Shown here one piece after another: positions 60,773 through 64,000 of a stretch of 64,000 nt of DNA; the stretch's first letter is position 1, and every line of letters starts with the position of its first letter. The notes beneath the pieces are model-generated. The model ran no database searches, had not been told where the DNA came from, and was given only the letters and a program-made list of their open reading frames with translations. Made by a program: the position numbers and the translations under genes. This DNA comes from Limnoperna fortunei (taxonomy: Eukaryota > Mollusca > Bivalvia > Mytilida > Modiolidae), in the NCBI GenBank assembly GCA_944474755.1, contig OX104115.1, positions 49,779,648 to 49,843,647 on the forward strand, read 5' to 3'.

Positions 60773-61994
60773 TTGACCAATCAGATTTCAGCTTACAAAG
60801 CAAATTAAATTATATTAAAATATTAAAATTCTACATATTCAGTTCACTTAAAATATTATTTAATCCCTTGATATATTCACCTGCACTTCTTTTTCTACAG
60901 CTTCCAGTTTTTACCCTTAGATCCATGGATGCTGCCTGCTTTTCTTTTTATTTGTTTACGTTCGACATCATGACCTTTATTATAATTATTGGAACAACTG
61001 CTGATACTGGACAGTGAAAATCCGTAAATAGTAACAAATCGATAACTCCATATTAAGACCGTTGTTTGGTTTAGAAAGGTACCGACGTCCGTATTAGTTA
61101 TAGAGTTTTACAGTTTTAGAAAGTAAAAGACATGATTTCGATATTTTATTTTTAATTCTTAACAAAATTGTCTGTATATCAAAACAATTTCAAATCTTTA
61201 ATGAGGCCTCAATGGATGCTACGGCCATGCATTACATTTCTCAACTATGCACTGACTTAACTTGTAAATAAAAAGAATAATGAAAAAAAACTTTAAATCA
61301 AAAGCAGGCAAATAATATACATTATGTAACCGGAAAAACAAAACAAAACGTTGGTACTGTAAAGTATATAAATCAGAAGCAAACATTTATAATTCTTAAT
61401 GGGCTATACAAAGGAATTTAATTAGTATTTTACTTTTAATTTTCTTCTCAGACATTATGTAAGCCAATTCCGTAAGACTAAGTTGATATAATAAAATTAG
61501 CAGACGGTGCACCCAGCTTGACGTTATCTTTTAAAATGATAACACAATTAACGGTTAATTATCATTCCTGCACCATTGACTGAATGGATAAAATCCGAGA
61601 GCGTGTACCACTGCTTACTAGCAGGTTCCGAATAACATCAATATGGCGCGGCACATGATTTCATCGATGAATTTGTCTATTAACTGGGAGTGAAATCAGT
61701 TTTTTTACTGTACAGAATGAATTTTTCATAATAAGCCTGCAGAAAAAATGCTAGTTATACATTATAATAATTTATTGTCAATAAATCCCATTTAAATTAC
61801 TTGTGACAGAAAACAAAATAAAGAGCTAAAAAAAAGCAAATAATGACAAAATATGAGTCTCCTATCATCAGTTCTGATGACCACTTTTCTGACTCATTTG
61901 CAGAAAATTTGTAGGAGAGAATATTTTTATTAAATTGTCTTGATCAGAGGTATTACTAGCTGTTCATTAACAATATTAAAATCTAACAACAGTT

Positions 61995-62650
61995 TCTTTA
62001 TATATATATAATATTTTGATTGCAATGTAAAAAGAAGTGGGATTCATTGTCAATACTATTTTGATTACTAAAAATACAATAAGTTGTTCATGAACCTTTC
62101 TAGATCTTCCTCGCTCTATTCCTAAAAAAATGGTCTGATATTCTAAATTTTGCAATATTTATATGAGTTTCACGATCGAAAAGAGATAAACAGAATTCTT
62201 TCCCTAGTTCTTTCTTTAATGATTTGTATAGAAGTATCTTATTTTGGTCGTTTAAGCTAGATATTTTATTATAAGTTATGTTAATAATATTTATTTTTAA
62301 GTTTATTATCAAATGGATTATACTTTAATTTATTACCAATCTTATTTATTATTCGTATATATTCTCTTATTTAATTATCTGACCATTTTTGTTTACTGGT
62401 TCAGTACTTCTTAATCCTATTGGTTTTTACTTTAATTTGCAGCATTTTTCTGTTAGTTTAATTAGAATGGATGAGAGTTGTGAACAAGCATCATCCACAT
62501 CTCTCTGACATTCTGAAAAATTTTTAGATTCAAAATTTAAAATATCTCCCTTAATTTCCTATGTTTCAAGATTCATTAATAGAATTTCATAAGATTTATT
62601 GCTCCATTTAAAGGAGGTTATTTCTATCATATCTACATGTTTATTTATGA
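61995..62650 (-). pseudogene. Internally deleted LINE ORF2 remnant
   Basis: Reading leftwards on the minus strand: an endonuclease-RT linker-like segment (SFKWSNKSYEILLMNLE..., VDDACSQLSSILIKLTEKCC, KWSDN..IREYIRIINKIGN, KLKYNPFDNKL). Then, with no reverse-transcriptase core between, the C-terminal region FDRETHINIAKFRISDH and, one frame away, CIFSNQNSIDNESHFFLHCN (62078-62017). The KFRISDH and C...NESHFFLHC patterns are typical of ORF2 ends; the second knuckle cysteine is Ser. Several stops. Same general type as the 50.6-kb remnant. Confidence 0.65.
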
Positions 62651-64000
62651 CAATTTACCAAAAATCAACATCACATTTAAGGAAAAATTCTATCAACACA
62701 GACTTACAATAGAGAGAAATCAGTTCTGAAATGTATATAACTTGGCTCAAATTTCTGTGATTCTTCATGAAACTGACATGTCTATCAAATAATTTGCTAT
62801 CAAATTAGTCTGTCAATCATGCAATACAACATATATATTTTGTCAGTAAATAAATATGATAAAACTGATTAATGATAGGTCTATCTCTCCTAAGCATCAG
62901 ATTCCTCACATTTAGGGGTTGATTATTATGATGGCCTTTAAAGAGATAAGAACAATTTTATCCACAGAACAAGATAAAGTGATAACTGATGCTTTACTGG
63001 TGGTAAAGATAACAATGCTACGATAAGTCTGTAGACTCAGAACCTCTTTAAAACATTTAAAAAATATATTATTGTTAAATATTGGGTGGGTATTGGGAGG
63101 GTTAGCACTTCTCCATGTGGCAAAGAAATGTCACATATTAAAATGGACAGAAAATTGTTTGTTTAAATTTCAATTAAGTAGTTAATGTAAATCAAAATAC
63201 ATTTCAAGCTATGGAAAATGTTAAAAGGTAAAATTTCAAGATTATTTTTGAAGTTAAAATAAACCATTATTATGTCTGTAAATAGAATGTATTATTTAAT
63301 GACCTTCAGTCCATTACAAGTTACCATACCAGTCAAGGGTACACATAACTGAGCAGAATATCAATTAATAACAAGTTGCTGATATATGAATTAAAACATT
63401 AATTTAGCTGAATGTTATTAATTCCTTTTTTGGTATATCACCATGTCCTGGGAGAAATCTAGAGTAGTCAGTGAAATCTCCAACCTTCACCCAGAAAAAG
63501 GGCAAACCCTGCTCAAAGTTAGACTTGAAATTACCACATTTCAACCGAGGCCATAGCTGCACTGTATATAAATTTGTTGTATTTTTTATACAAGATTTCA
63601 AAGTTTCAGAGATACTAATTATTTTCTTACTGAATATGGATTACCACGGTCATCTCAAAACATGTTTATCTTTGGAACACTTCTTCCAACATTTGACATT
63701 AAAAAAACATCTGGTTGTGTCTTAGTTTAAAGAACTATGGTTTCAAGATGAAAGATGTGAAGGTGGTCAGTCTTTCAGATTGTTATCATGTTTCAAGACT
63801 AGATTTTTTTGGTTTAAATTTCAATTTTAATATAAACTGTGCATTAGCAAATAAATGTGACAGAAAGTCCACAGATTATAGCACCACCTGGTGTTAGTTG
63901 ACATAGCTAACTGCTAGTTTAAGTAATTTCATTTTAATATGTTACATAATATATTTATAACTACATGTTTTAAAGAAATGCTTTTAAGTTAATTCTTCGA
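62651..64000. other. Non-coding stretch at right edge
   Basis: No confident gene. A minus-strand frame at 63601-63404 follows an acceptor-like ATACAGTGCAG but is unrecognised. Confidence 0.4.

Noticed and set aside
63404..63601. Minus-strand frame with WVKVGDFTDYSRFLPGHGDI
   Set aside because: Looks coding, but the opposite strand is also open, the acceptor is modest and no family is recognised; may be repeat-derived.

Overview
The window is strongly AT-rich animal DNA with introns, microsatellites, satellites and many decayed transposable elements. There is no prokaryotic signature. A seven-cadherin protocadherin with one giant ectodomain exon, together with the repeat types (a tRNA-derived SINE with a GGCGTTAAAACACCA-type 3' tail, elements built from ~164-bp internal repeats around GGGCAATAACTCC, and CxxC...HxxxxC LINE tails), points to a mollusc, most likely a bivalve such as a mussel. 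That identification is from memory of such repeats, not from a search.

Only one gene can be assigned with confidence. It is a minus-strand protocadherin at the left edge. Its main exon (6330-3468, coding from 6197) encodes signal peptide, seven EC repeats, a membrane helix and the start of the tail. Two further tail exons (1050-886 and 475-334) join it in phase 0, and the gene runs off the left edge.

Right of it (6.6-36 kb) is long non-coding DNA. It holds SINE copies (two of the four minus-strand copies in the window lie here, both with clear target-site duplications), MITE-like inverted-repeat elements, several minisatellites, and a bivalve-type tandem-repeat element (33.6-35.2 kb). A few short splice-flanked reading frames on the minus strand (12.4, 14.9, 21.6, 22.8 and 49.2 kb) and a 29-codon ORF at 32.6 kb may be exons of one or more undetected minus-strand genes. 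Their reading phases do not all connect, so they are candidates only.

The centre (37.0-41.5 kb) is a 64-bp satellite of about 58 units, interrupted near its left end by a 756-bp retroelement gag-like fragment whose reading frame is broken. The right part (42-64 kb) holds more decayed elements: two LINE ORF2 remnants (50.6 and 62 kb), an 18-bp minisatellite with higher-order structure (56.4-57.7 kb), a nested inverted-repeat element (59.3-59.9 kb), and a CpG-rich patch carrying a short ORF next to a near-perfect 50-bp hairpin (60.4-60.8 kb).

Apart from the protocadherin exons, nothing forms a recognisable pathway. The most striking content is the repeat structure and the possible hidden exons. 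No tRNA, rRNA, CRISPR array or operon was seen.
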